This document shows positions 1-7,365 of a DNA stretch of 43,501 nt, in pieces. This DNA is from Actinomycetes bacterium (GTDB taxonomy: Bacteria > Actinomycetota > Actinomycetes > Streptosporangiales > Streptosporangiaceae): the NCBI GenBank assembly GCA_021793235.1, contig JAJYTD010000036.1, positions 1 to 43,501 of the forward strand. Reading direction: 5' to 3'. A program made the translations under genes and the position numbers. Positions within the stretch are counted from its first letter, which is position 1. Each line of letters opens with the position of its first letter. The notes under the pieces were generated by a model. That model had not been told where the DNA came from and searched no databases. It saw nothing but the letters and a program-made list of their open reading frames with translations.

Positions 1-61
1 GGACGTGATCGTCCAGATGGACATAGAGTGCAGTCAGAAGGGCGTCCAGGTTGTTTGTCAC
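1..61 (-). mobile_element. 5' end of an IS982-like transposase gene, cut by the window edge
   Basis: Reading the minus strand from GTG at 61 gives 20 open codons beginning VTNNLDALLTALYV and ending LDDHV at the window edge. This matches the N-terminus I remember for actinobacterial transposases annotated as IS982 family (a short 'NLDALLTALYV..DDH' opening). Only the start is present, so the DDE catalytic residues cannot be checked and it is unknown whether the copy is intact. The element would extend leftwards out of the window. No convincing terminal inverted repeat was identified between the start codon and the DUF2470 gene. Family assignment rests on one short motif. Confidence 0.62.
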
Positions 62-205
62 ACATCGATCTTGGCGCCCTTCGCCATGTCCTCAGACCGG
101 CCACAAGATTCCCATCAACGATCTAGGCGAGCACCGCTCGTGGTGCGGGGTCCCGTATCGGGATTTCCCGGTCCGTTGCAGGGGCCGACGGCCCGGCCGC
201 GTGCC
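62..205. other. Spacer between transposase start and DUF2470 gene
   Basis: No gene is supported here. The stretch should contain the insertion-sequence end and its junction with host DNA. A small hairpin-like repeat (GCACC/GGTGC) lies near 131-146. The exact IS boundary and target duplication could not be fixed because the other end is outside the window. Confidence 0.4.
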
Positions 206-520
206 TCAGTGCTCGGCGGTGCCGCGCGCGGGCACTGCGAGGCGTTCGCACGCCTCGCGATACATCCGGACCACTTCCCGCCGGATCTGCGCGCGTTCGG
301 TGAGAGGTGCGGCCCACGGGATCCGGATCGGCACCTCGCCGCCGCCCACTACGGCGATGTAGTCACCGCCCGTGCCGTCCAGACCGGTCATCCGGGCAGC
401 AGACGCCTCCGGGCAGCCGCCCAGGGCCCGGCAGATCACCAGGGTGTCCTCAGGGTGGTCGTCGTTCATGTGTGTGGTGACCGCCTGCACGACTTCGGGC
501 GGGAACGGAGTGGGCGACAC
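206..520 (-). CDS. DUF2470 domain protein
   Basis: A 104-residue soluble protein starting at GTG 520 (VSPTPFPPEV). This start is preferred over in-frame upstream codons because AAAGG lies about 7 bases before it and recognisable homology begins just after it. The core 'THMNDDHPEDTLVICRAL' followed by 'MTGLDGTGGDYIAV' and 'IPWAAPLTERAQIRREVVRMYREA' is the DUF2470 signature. In larger proteins this domain is fused to flavin/pyridoxamine-oxidase-like or haem-utilisation (HugZ-type) modules; here it stands alone. Its biochemical role is unknown. It is transcribed away from sseB, so the 521-750 interval should carry divergent promoters. The neighbouring transposase end suggests this flank is a recombination-prone border. 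Confidence 0.8.
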   Translation of the reverse strand: MSPTPFPPEVVQAVTTHMNDDHPEDTLVICRALGGCPEASAARMTGLDGTGGDYIAVVGGGEVPIRIPWAAPLTERAQIRREVVRMYREACERLAVPARGTAEH

Positions 521-750
521 GAGAGACCTTTCTGTGCCGACGGGACAGGCCGCCGGTGTGCACCGCGGCGTGTTCGAGCTTATCTCCACCGGTCGATCGG
601 CAGCCGTTTCGGACTCGCTGGAACAACCTGTTCCGGTCCGCATGCGCCCGGGCTGCAGATCACGCGCGTGCGCGCGGGGTTAGGCTGGTACCCGGCCTCC
701 CGTAAAGGGATGGATTTTCGATCACTGAAGAGCCAGGAGCCCTGAAACCC

Positions 751-1461
751 GTGGTGAACGGACCGACCATCATCGGTGCACAGCGCTTCCGCGACGACGA
801 CGGATCGGCCGACCCGCGGGTCAGCGAGCAACTCGACGCCTACGCCAGGGGAGCAGCCGGCGACCGGCAGGTACTGGCCGTACTCGGCCCTTCCCGTCTC
901 CTGGTCCCCGTGGTGGCTGTCCCCACCGAGGTCGAAGAGGGTGCCGACGGCCTCAAGCGTGACAAGACGAGCGACGTCGCCCTGCCGGTCATGGTCGGCA
1001 AGGACGGGCGCCGGGGCGTACTCGCGTTCACCTCCGTCGAGAGCGCGCGGCTGTGGCGCGAGGACGCCCGCCCGGTGCCGAACACCACCGCAGAAGCGTG
1101 CCGGGCCGCCATCGACGAGGGGGCCGACGCCCTCGTGGTGGATGTCGCCGGTCCGGTCTGCTATCCCATCCAGGGGCACTTCCTCACCGCCCTGGCCGAG
1201 TACGGAACAGTGCCCGAGCCCAAAGACGACCCCCAGGTACTGGCAGCGATCTACCGCGTCACCCACGCCGAGCCGGGGATCGGCCGCGTCCGCGTCCACG
1301 AATGCGAACGCGCCGACATCGGGGTGCGCCTGGAACTGGACCGGCGCGACGACGAGTCGCTGCGCCGCGTCGCCGATCGGCTCGCCACCGAACTCGCCCC
1401 GATACTGCCCGGCGGTGTGGAACTGAGCGCGGTGGTCCGGGCCAGACGCGATGACCGATAG
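751..1461 (+). CDS. SseB-domain protein
   Basis: A 236-residue protein with two halves. The N-terminal half (about residues 25-130) is an SseB-type domain: a 'VLAVLGPSRLLVPVV' strand, an Asp/Lys-rich turn, 'DVALPVMVGKDGRRGVLAFTSVESARLW' and 'DALVVDVAGP'. The C-terminal half resembles the SseB C-terminal region. SseB is named for enhanced serine sensitivity in E. coli; its molecular role is unclear, and actinobacterial copies are common cytoplasmic housekeeping proteins. GTG 751 is used, with AGGAG about 11 bases upstream; GTG 754 is an equally readable alternative. A TAGGCT -10-like element sits at 681-686. The gene is followed by the prepilin peptidase after about 50 bases. Confidence 0.8.
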   Translation: MVNGPTIIGAQRFRDDDGSADPRVSEQLDAYARGAAGDRQVLAVLGPSRLLVPVVAVPTEVEEGADGLKRDKTSDVALPVMVGKDGRRGVLAFTSVESARLWREDARPVPNTTAEACRAAIDEGADALVVDVAGPVCYPIQGHFLTALAEYGTVPEPKDDPQVLAAIYRVTHAEPGIGRVRVHECERADIGVRLELDRRDDESLRRVADRLATELAPILPGGVELSAVVRARRDDR

Positions 1462-1501
1462 GGATCCCGTCGAGGATTCGGCGGTGTCGCGGGAAGTCCG
1501 C

Positions 1502-1514
1502 TAGGTTCCGCTCA
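1502..1514 (+). promoter_or_regulatory. Candidate leaderless promoter (-10 TAGGTT)
   Basis: TAGGTT at 1502-1507 ends six bases before the ATG at 1514, so transcription would start at the A of the start codon. No Shine-Dalgarno sequence precedes this ATG. The same geometry recurs before murE. A good -35 box is not visible. This is inference from spacing alone. Confidence 0.4.
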
Positions 1515-2359
1515 TGCCTTCTGTCGCCGATGCCGTGCTCGCCGCCGCCTTGGGGCTGCTGGGCGTCCCGGTCGGCCTGGTCGCCGGGCGCCTGGTCTTC
1601 CTCTTCCCCCGACACGACCCCGAGCCGGACGACGACTCCGGGCCGCCGCCCCCGTCCTGCCCGCACTGCGCGGCCGACATCCCGTTCTGGAGCTGGCTCC
1701 CGGCGGCCAGGGTGCGCGCGTTCGGCCTCCACGGGCGCTGCCCCTCATGTGCGCGAACCGTTCCTTCCTCCCGCGCCGTCATCTGGGCGACCGCCCTCCT
1801 CTACGCCCTCATCGGATTGACCATCGGAGCACAGGAGGCGGTGCGCGCTCCGCTGTGGCCCGCGGCGCTGCTGTTCCTCGGCGCGGTGGGCGCCCTGCTC
1901 TCCGTCATCGACGCGCGCGTCCACCGGCTGCCCAACGCGATCGTGCTCCCCTCCTACCCCATCGCGCTCCTTTTGGTCATCGGTGCCGCGTTCACCGCCC
2001 CCGCGTTCGCGGCCGCCGCGCCGGCCGTGCCCTGGCCGGGTGATCTGACCGGTGCCCTGGCCGGGATGGCCGTGCTCGCCGCCTTCTACTGGCTGCTGTG
2101 GTTCATCTACCCGGCCGGTATGGGATGGGGCGATGTCAAACTCTCCGGACTGCTCGGTCTCTATCTGGGATGGGGCGGGTTCAGTAGTGTGGTGTCAGGC
2201 ACGCTCCTGGCGTTCTTGCTCTCCGCCGTCTTCGGCCTGGCCCTCATGGCAGTAGGCCGTGCCACCCGCAAGTCCCAGATCCCCCTGGGGCCGTTCATGA
2301 TCGGGGGTGCGTTCGCCGTCGTCCTCTTCGGCGATCCCGCCCCGCTCCTCCTCTCGTAG
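1514..2359 (+). CDS. A24-family prepilin peptidase
   Basis: A 281-residue integral membrane aspartic protease (type IV leader peptidase family). Visible features: a first hydrophobic helix at residues 3-30; two CxxC pairs (CPHC near 52 and CPSC near 77) forming the zinc-binding cytoplasmic domain of bifunctional enzymes; then about six more membrane segments. The first catalytic Asp lies in '[11 protein letters not shown]' (near 137) and the second in 'GMGWGDVKL' (near 205), both intact. Such enzymes cut class III signal peptides and, when the CxxC domain is present, may N-methylate the new N-terminus. No pilin or Tad gene lies nearby, so its substrate (for example Tad/Flp pilins or competence pseudopilins) is encoded elsewhere. 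The start lacks an RBS. Confidence 0.9.
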   Translation: MPSVADAVLAAALGLLGVPVGLVAGRLVFLFPRHDPEPDDDSGPPPPSCPHCAADIPFWSWLPAARVRAFGLHGRCPSCARTVPSSRAVIWATALLYALIGLTIGAQEAVRAPLWPAALLFLGAVGALLSVIDARVHRLPNAIVLPSYPIALLLVIGAAFTAPAFAAAAPAVPWPGDLTGALAGMAVLAAFYWLLWFIYPAGMGWGDVKLSGLLGLYLGWGGFSSVVSGTLLAFLLSAVFGLALMAVGRATRKSQIPLGPFMIGGAFAVVLFGDPAPLLLS

Positions 2360-2445
2360 CGCGGACCGCCGCGGTACGGGAAGCCGGAAAGGGCCGGGGC
2401 CGCCCGATGTGCCGACAACACCCCGGCCATGAAAAGATCGGGGAC

Positions 2446-3624
2446 ATGATGCGCTGGCTGACCGCGGGGGAGTCCCACGGACCGGCACTCGTCGCGATTT
2501 TGGAGGGCCTCCCGGCCGGCGTCTCCGTCACCTCGGATGACATCGCCGCCGCGCTGCGCCGCCGTCGCGCCGGGTACGGCCGGGGCGCCCGGATGAAGTT
2601 CGAGCAGGACACGGTGTCCCTCATCGGGGGCATCAGGCACGGCCGCACCCAAGGGGGGCCGGTCGCCATCGAGGTGGCCAACACCGAATGGCCCAAGTGG
2701 GAACAGGTCATGTCGCCTGACCCCGTCCCCGCGGAAGAACTGGACGGTGTCGCGCGCAACGCGCCGCTGACCCGGCCGCGGCCCGGACACGCCGACCTGG
2801 TCGGCATGCAGAAGTACGGCCACGACGAGGCCCGCCCCATTCTGGAACGGGCCAGCGCGCGAGAGACCGCCGCGCGCGTCGCCATCGGCGAGGTCGCCCG
2901 GGCGTTCTGCCGCCAGGCGCTCGGCATCGAGATCCTCAGCCACGTCGTGTCCATGGGACCGATCGAGGTCCCCGAAGGCGTTCTGCCCGGCCCCGGCGAC
3001 CTGGAACGTGTCGACGCCGACCCGCTGCGCTGCTTCGACCCTGAGACCAGCGCCCGGATGGTCGCCGAGGTCGACGACACCAAGAAGTCCGGCGACACAC
3101 TCGGCGGTGTCGTCGAGGTGCTCGCCTACGGGCTCCCGCCCGGCCTGGGCAGCCACGTCCACTGGGACCGCCGCCTCGACTCCCGGCTGGCCGGTGCGCT
3201 CATGGGCATCCAAGCGATCAAGGGGGTCGAGGTCGGCGACGGGTTCCGCACCGCGGCCCGCCGCGGATCGGCGGCCCACGACGAGATCGAACCCGGGGCC
3301 GACGGGGTCCGCAGGCGCAGCAACCGCGCCGGCGGTGTCGAGGGCGGCATGACCACCGGTGAGCCGCTGCGGGTGCGGGCCGCGATGAAACCCATCGCCA
3401 CCGTCCCGCGTGCGCTCGACACCGTCGACGTGGCGACCGGGGAGCCGGCCCAGGCCCACCACCAGCGCAGTGACGTCACCGCCGTCCCCGCGGCCGGTGT
3501 GGTGGCCGAAGCCATGGTCGCGCTGGTCCTGGCCGAGGCCGCGGTGGAGAAGTTCGGCGGCGACTCGGTGACCGAGACCGCCCGCAACCTGCGCTCCTAC
3601 CTGGACACACTGGCCATCCGCTGA
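2446..3624 (+). CDS. aroC: Chorismate synthase
   Basis: A 392-residue enzyme that converts 5-enolpyruvylshikimate-3-phosphate to chorismate with reduced FMN, the last step of the shikimate pathway. Signatures: '[12 protein letters not shown]' at the N-terminus, '[19 protein letters not shown]', '[17 protein letters not shown]', '[14 protein letters not shown]', '[17 protein letters not shown]' and '[26 protein letters not shown]'. The length is normal. I start at ATG 2446 (adjacent ATG 2449 is possible) because the family begins at this motif and GGGGAC precedes it; the further-upstream ATG 2407 would add a non-conserved extension. It is the first gene of the aroC-aroK-aroB group, about 86 bases after the prepilin peptidase gene. 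Confidence 0.97.
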   Translation: MMRWLTAGESHGPALVAILEGLPAGVSVTSDDIAAALRRRRAGYGRGARMKFEQDTVSLIGGIRHGRTQGGPVAIEVANTEWPKWEQVMSPDPVPAEELDGVARNAPLTRPRPGHADLVGMQKYGHDEARPILERASARETAARVAIGEVARAFCRQALGIEILSHVVSMGPIEVPEGVLPGPGDLERVDADPLRCFDPETSARMVAEVDDTKKSGDTLGGVVEVLAYGLPPGLGSHVHWDRRLDSRLAGALMGIQAIKGVEVGDGFRTAARRGSAAHDEIEPGADGVRRRSNRAGGVEGGMTTGEPLRVRAAMKPIATVPRALDTVDVATGEPAQAHHQRSDVTAVPAAGVVAEAMVALVLAEAAVEKFGGDSVTETARNLRSYLDTLAIR

Positions 3625-3672
3625 CCGGGGGCGGCGGCCATGCGCGCGAAAGACGCGGACAAGGAGAAACGG

Positions 3673-4197
3673 ATGAGCAAGCCGATCGCTGTTCTCATCG
3701 GCTCGCCCGGCGCGGGCAAGACCACCGTGGGCCGGGCCCTCGCCGAACGCCTGGGCGTGGAACTGATGTGCACCGACACCGAGATCGAGGCGCGCGCCGG
3801 AAAGGCCATCGGCGACATCTTCGTAGAAGACGGAGAGCCCGCTTTCCGCGCGATGGAACGCGAGGTCGTCGCCGAGGCGCTGGCCGGATGGCCGGGCATC
3901 GTGGCGGTGGGCGGCGGCGCGGTCCTCGACCCCGCCACACAGGAGGGCCTGGCCGGACACCACGTCGTCTACCTGCAGGTCGAGTTCGCCGACGCCGCCA
4001 AACGGGTCGGCATGGACCAGGCGCGGCCGCTGCTGGCCGGAAACCCGCGGGCGCGGCTGCGGAAACTGCTGGAAGAGCGGCTGCCGATCTATGAGGGCCT
4101 GGCCGTCACCACGGTGCCGACCAGCGGCTACCACCCCGAGGAGGTCGTCGACGCGATCATCGCCGCCCTTCCGGAGCACCAGGGGGGCACGCGATGA
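3673..4197 (+). CDS. aroK: Shikimate kinase
   Basis: A 174-residue P-loop kinase that phosphorylates the 3-hydroxyl of shikimate with ATP. Walker A is 'GSPGAGKTTVGRALAERLG' (residues about 9-27); 'CTDTEIEARAGKAIGDIFVEDGEPAFRAMER' carries the shikimate-binding Asp and Arg; 'VAVGGGAVLD' is the glycine-rich substrate loop; 'QARPLLAGNPRARLRKLLEERLPIYE' contains the lid and adenine-contact region. ATG 3673 is chosen over ATG 3640 because AAGGAG lies 7 bases upstream and the family starts here. The stop overlaps the aroB start (ATGA at 4194), indicating translational coupling. Confidence 0.96.
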   Translation: MSKPIAVLIGSPGAGKTTVGRALAERLGVELMCTDTEIEARAGKAIGDIFVEDGEPAFRAMEREVVAEALAGWPGIVAVGGGAVLDPATQEGLAGHHVVYLQVEFADAAKRVGMDQARPLLAGNPRARLRKLLEERLPIYEGLAVTTVPTSGYHPEEVVDAIIAALPEHQGGTR

Positions 4198-5273
4198 CGG
4201 CGACGCGCATCACCGTCGGCGGAGCCGCCGCCCCCTACGACGTCGTCGTGGGCAGCAGGATCCTCGCCGAGCTCCCCGGGCTCGTCGGGGCAAGGGCCGA
4301 GCAGGTCGCGGTGGTCCACCCTGAAGGGCTCGGCGAGCTCGCCCGGCCCGTGCTCGCAACGCTCACGGCGGCCGGCTACACGGCTCGCGCCATGGCCGTA
4401 CCGAACGGGGAGGCCGCCAAGGAGACGGCGGTCGCCGCGGACCTGTGGGCGCGGCTCGGACAGGCCGGGTTCACCCGCAGTGACGCCATCGTGGGTGTCG
4501 GCGGGGGCGCCACGACCGACCTCGCCGGGTTCGTCGCCGCGACCTGGCTGCGCGGTGTCCGATGCGTCCTCGTCCCCACCACGCTGCTCGGCATGGTGGA
4601 CGCCGCCGTCGGCGGAAAGACCGGGATCAACACGGCCGAGGGTAAAAATCTCGTCGGTGCCTTCCACCCGCCGGCCGGGGTCCTGTGCGACCTGGAGACC
4701 CTGCCCGGCCTGCCGACCGCCGACTACATCGGCGGCCTGGCCGAAGTGATCAAGGCGGGGTTCATCGCCGACCCCGCCATCCTCGACCTCGTCGAAGCCG
4801 ACCCCGAAGGCGCGACCCGACCCGAAGGGCGGCACACCAGGGAGCTCATCGAACGCGCCATCGCGGTCAAGGCCGAAGTCGTCTCCGCCGACCTGCGGGA
4901 GAGCGGCCGCAGGGAGGTCCTCAACTACGGACACACCCTCGGCCACGCCATCGAACGCGTCGAGAACTACACCTTCCGCCACGGCTACGCGGTCTCCATC
5001 GGCATGGTCTTCGCCGCTGAACTGGCCCGGCACGACGGCCGGATCGACGCCGCGGCGGTGCGCCGCCACCGCACAGTCCTGGCCTCGGTCGGGCTGCCCA
5101 CCGGATACGCCGAAGGGGCGTGGCCCCGGCTGCGCGAAAGTATGCGGGTGGACAAGAAGACACGCGGGGCGACCCTTCGTTTCGTCGTGCTGGACGGCAT
5201 CGCCGAGCCCGCGATCCTCGAAGGCCCCTCCGCTGGCCTGCTGGACGCCGCCTACAGTCACGTGAGCGTCTGA
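4194..5273 (+). CDS. aroB: 3-dehydroquinate synthase
   Basis: A 359-residue NAD+ and divalent-metal-dependent enzyme that cyclises 3-deoxy-D-arabino-heptulosonate 7-phosphate to 3-dehydroquinate, the second shikimate step. Visible motifs: 'AIVGVGGGATTDLAGFVAATWLRGV' (dinucleotide-binding glycines), 'VPTTLLGMVDAAVGGKTGINTAEGKNLVGAFHPP', 'GGLAEVIKAGFI' and the metal ligands around 'EVLNYGHTLGHAIE' and 'RHGYAVSIGM'. The length is normal. It overlaps aroK by four bases. In Streptomyces aroQ and a peptidase gene lie between aroB and efp; here efp follows directly after about 140 bases. Confidence 0.97.
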   Translation: MTATRITVGGAAAPYDVVVGSRILAELPGLVGARAEQVAVVHPEGLGELARPVLATLTAAGYTARAMAVPNGEAAKETAVAADLWARLGQAGFTRSDAIVGVGGGATTDLAGFVAATWLRGVRCVLVPTTLLGMVDAAVGGKTGINTAEGKNLVGAFHPPAGVLCDLETLPGLPTADYIGGLAEVIKAGFIADPAILDLVEADPEGATRPEGRHTRELIERAIAVKAEVVSADLRESGRREVLNYGHTLGHAIERVENYTFRHGYAVSIGMVFAAELARHDGRIDAAAVRRHRTVLASVGLPTGYAEGAWPRLRESMRVDKKTRGATLRFVVLDGIAEPAILEGPSAGLLDAAYSHVSV

Positions 5274-5295
5274 ACTCCGCGCCGCCGAAACCCAC

Positions 5296-5301
5296 TAGAC
5301 T
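5296..5301 (+). promoter_or_regulatory. Candidate -10 element upstream of efp
   Basis: TAGACT in the aroB-efp gap fits the actinobacterial TAnnnT -10 pattern; the best -35 candidate (TGAACT, 5271-5276) has a long 19-base spacing. It would give efp-nusB their own promoter with a leader of roughly 110 bases. Confidence 0.3.
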
Positions 5302-5415
5302 GCGGATACGACGGCAACGCCGGTCCCGATGTCCGCGTCCCCGCACGGGTCGACGCCACCGGCCGGGATCCGTCCCACCATCGACCATGCCCGACCTCTG
5401 GGAGAGACTACCGAA

Positions 5416-5979
5416 GTGGCAACGACGAACGACCTCAAGAACGGCATGACCCTGAAGCTCGACGGCGGTGAACTCTGGAACGTCGTGGAGTTCCAGCACG
5501 TCAAGCCTGGCAAGGGCGGCGCGTTCGTCCGCACCAAGCTGAAGAACGTCACCTCGGGGAAGGTCGTCGACAAGACCTTCAACGCCGGCACCAAGGTCGA
5601 GACCGCCAACGTCGACCGGCGCGAGATGCAGTACCTCTACAACGACGGCGACTCCTTCGTCTTCATGGACACCCAGACCTACGACCAGGTGTCGGTCAGC
5701 AACGACATCGTCGGTAAAAGCGCCGATTACCTGCTGGAGAGCGCGGTGGTCACGGTCGCCGTCCACGAAGGCAACCCCCTCTACATCGAGCTTCCCGCCG
5801 CCGTCGAGATGGAGATCTCCCAGACCGACCCGGGCGTGCAGGGCGACCGCTCCACCGGCGGTACCAAGCCGGCCACACTGGAGACCGGTGCCGTCATCCA
5901 GGTCCCCCTGTTCGTCACCACGGGTGAGCGCGTCAAGGTCGACACCCGCACTGGCGACTACCTCGGCCGTGTGAGCTGA
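5416..5979 (+). CDS. efp: Elongation factor P
   Basis: A 187-residue, three-domain beta-barrel factor that relieves ribosome stalling at polyproline sequences. GTG 5416 is chosen because the family begins '[10 protein letters not shown]' and GGGAGAG lies about 9 bases upstream; an upstream in-frame ATG at 5329 would add a non-conserved extension. The domain I loop reads '[12 protein letters not shown]' with the functional lysine at residue 33 (K32 in usual numbering). The C-terminal EF-P signature is intact ('[24 protein letters not shown]', ending '[12 protein letters not shown]'). The loop is PGKGG here, whereas the streptomycete protein I recall has PGKGP. It is followed by nusB after 37 bases, probably in one transcript. 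Confidence 0.97.
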   Translation: MATTNDLKNGMTLKLDGGELWNVVEFQHVKPGKGGAFVRTKLKNVTSGKVVDKTFNAGTKVETANVDRREMQYLYNDGDSFVFMDTQTYDQVSVSNDIVGKSADYLLESAVVTVAVHEGNPLYIELPAAVEMEISQTDPGVQGDRSTGGTKPATLETGAVIQVPLFVTTGERVKVDTRTGDYLGRVS

Positions 5980-6016
5980 TGCAGCGCGGACCGATCACTA
6001 CCGAGCGGGGGAACAC

Positions 6017-6430
6017 ATGAGCGGTGCGCGACGCAAAGCGCGCAGACGCGCGGTCGAAGTGCTCTACGAAGCCGAGCTGCGGAGCATCTCCGTGGCCGAA
6101 GTGATCGAGCGGCGCCGGGCTCAGCCCGAGCCGCCGATCAACGAGTTCACCGAGCACCTCGCCGCGGCCGTCGACGAGCGACGCGAGCGCATCGATGCCC
6201 TGCTCAACGACTATGCCATCGGCTGGACGCTGGACCGTATGCCGGTGGTGGACCGCAACATCCTCCGGATGGGAGCCTATGAACTGCTGTGGGCCGCCGA
6301 CATCCCCGACGGCGTAGCGATCTCCGAGGCGGTCGCGGTGGCCAGAGAACTGTCCACCGACGAATCGCCGACCTTCATCAATGGGCTGCTCTCGCGACTG
6401 ATGGAGAACAAGGCGGAACTCACGCTGTAG
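6017..6430 (+). CDS. nusB: Transcription antitermination factor NusB
   Basis: A 137-residue all-helical protein that joins NusE (S10) and boxA RNA in rRNA antitermination complexes. The opening 'SGARRKARRRAVEVLYEAEL' is the conserved Arg-rich RNA-binding helix; 'LDRMPVVDRNILRMGAYELLW' and 'DGVAISEAVAVARELSTDESPTFINGLL' are the family signatures in the second half. The length is usual. GAGCGGGGG precedes the ATG by about 7 bases. In Streptomyces nusB is followed by the developmental regulator bldD; here the next gene is a methyltransferase, so conserved synteny breaks at this point. Confidence 0.96.
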   Translation: MSGARRKARRRAVEVLYEAELRSISVAEVIERRRAQPEPPINEFTEHLAAAVDERRERIDALLNDYAIGWTLDRMPVVDRNILRMGAYELLWAADIPDGVAISEAVAVARELSTDESPTFINGLLSRLMENKAELTL

Positions 6431-6510
6431 GGGGCCGGGGTCCCAGCGCGTCCCCGCACGGCCCGGGGCGGGCGCGCAGGCGGTGCAGCAGGTGAGCGAG
6501 AAGGGAACCC

Positions 6511-7308
6511 GTGGTGAACGACAAGGGCGGCGGCACGCCTGCGGGGAGCATGTCCGCGTCAGGTCCGCAGAGAGCGGCCAGCACGGCGCGCACTGCCGTG
6601 GTCTGGGACGTGCTGCAGAATCTGCTTTCCGGGCTCGCCCCCGGCTCCGCTCCGCTGGAGATCGTCGACGCGGGCGGCGGTACCGGGGGTGCCGCCGTTC
6701 CGCTCGCCGAGTTGGGCCACAACGTCACCGTAGTGGAGCCCAGCCCCGACTCCCTGGCGGCCCTGGAGCGCAGGGCCGCCGATGCGGGCGTGCGCGTGCG
6801 CGCTCTGCAGGGGGAGGCCCGCGAGCTCACCTCCCTGCTTCCCGCCGACCACGCCCATCTGGTGCTCGTGCACAACGTGCTGGAGTACGTCGACGACCCG
6901 TACGGCGCACTCGGCGACATCGTCGCGGTCACCCGGCCCGGCGGCGCCGTCAGCCTCGTGGTGGCCAACGCCGTGGCCGGAGCGCTGCATCGTGCGCTGG
7001 CCGGCCACGTCGCCGATGCGCGGCGGCTGCTGGCCGACCCCGACGGGCGCTGGGGCGAGACAGACCCCATGCCGCGCCGATTCACCGCCGAGCAGCTCGT
7101 CGAGGTGGCCGAAAGGGCCGGGCTGACCGATCCGGAGATCCGCGGTGTCAGGGTTTTCGCCGACCTGCTCCCGGGGCGTACGTTCGAGGGCGATCCCCAG
7201 GCGGGCCGCCAACTCGTCGAACTGGAGAAAGCCGCCGCGGTCCACCCCGCTCTGTCCGGGATCGCCACCCAATTGCACTTGCTGGCCCGCAAACCCGACG
7301 CTCATTGA
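6511..7308 (+). CDS. Class I SAM-dependent methyltransferase
   Basis: A 265-residue Rossmann-fold methyltransferase. Motif I is 'EIVDAGGGTGGAAVPLAELG' (about residues 51-70), motif II 'VTVVEPSPDSL', motif IV 'HLVLVHNVLEYVDDP' and motif V 'VTRPGGAVSLVVANAVA'. The sequence recalls the SmtA/CmoM-like group (tRNA carboxymethoxyuridine methyltransferase in enterobacteria), but the substrate cannot be assigned from sequence. GTG 6511 is supported by GAGAAGGGA about 6 bases upstream; GTG 6514 is an alternative. It lies 80 bases after nusB and 57 bases before dinB on the same strand. Confidence 0.85.
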   Translation: MVNDKGGGTPAGSMSASGPQRAASTARTAVVWDVLQNLLSGLAPGSAPLEIVDAGGGTGGAAVPLAELGHNVTVVEPSPDSLAALERRAADAGVRVRALQGEARELTSLLPADHAHLVLVHNVLEYVDDPYGALGDIVAVTRPGGAVSLVVANAVAGALHRALAGHVADARRLLADPDGRWGETDPMPRRFTAEQLVEVAERAGLTDPEIRGVRVFADLLPGRTFEGDPQAGRQLVELEKAAAVHPALSGIATQLHLLARKPDAH

Positions 7309-7365
7309 CACCCTCGCCGCCCATCGGGTTCGCGCTGGTCGCACCGGAAACGGCACACTGGCCCA

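Noticed and set aside
5-745. Long plus-strand open frame at the left edge
   Set aside because: It runs antisense to the DUF2470 gene and the transposase start, has no RBS and reads as low-complexity Arg/Pro/His; a shadow of high-GC coding on the other strand.
2161-4179. 672-codon minus-strand frame across aroC and aroK
   Set aside because: It mirrors two well-identified genes; composition is His/Asp/Val/Gly-rich with no family. Such long antisense frames are normal in very GC-rich DNA.
7309-7365. TTGACA as a dinB promoter
   Set aside because: TTGACA near 7306 overlaps the methyltransferase stop but no acceptable -10 lies 16-18 bases downstream.
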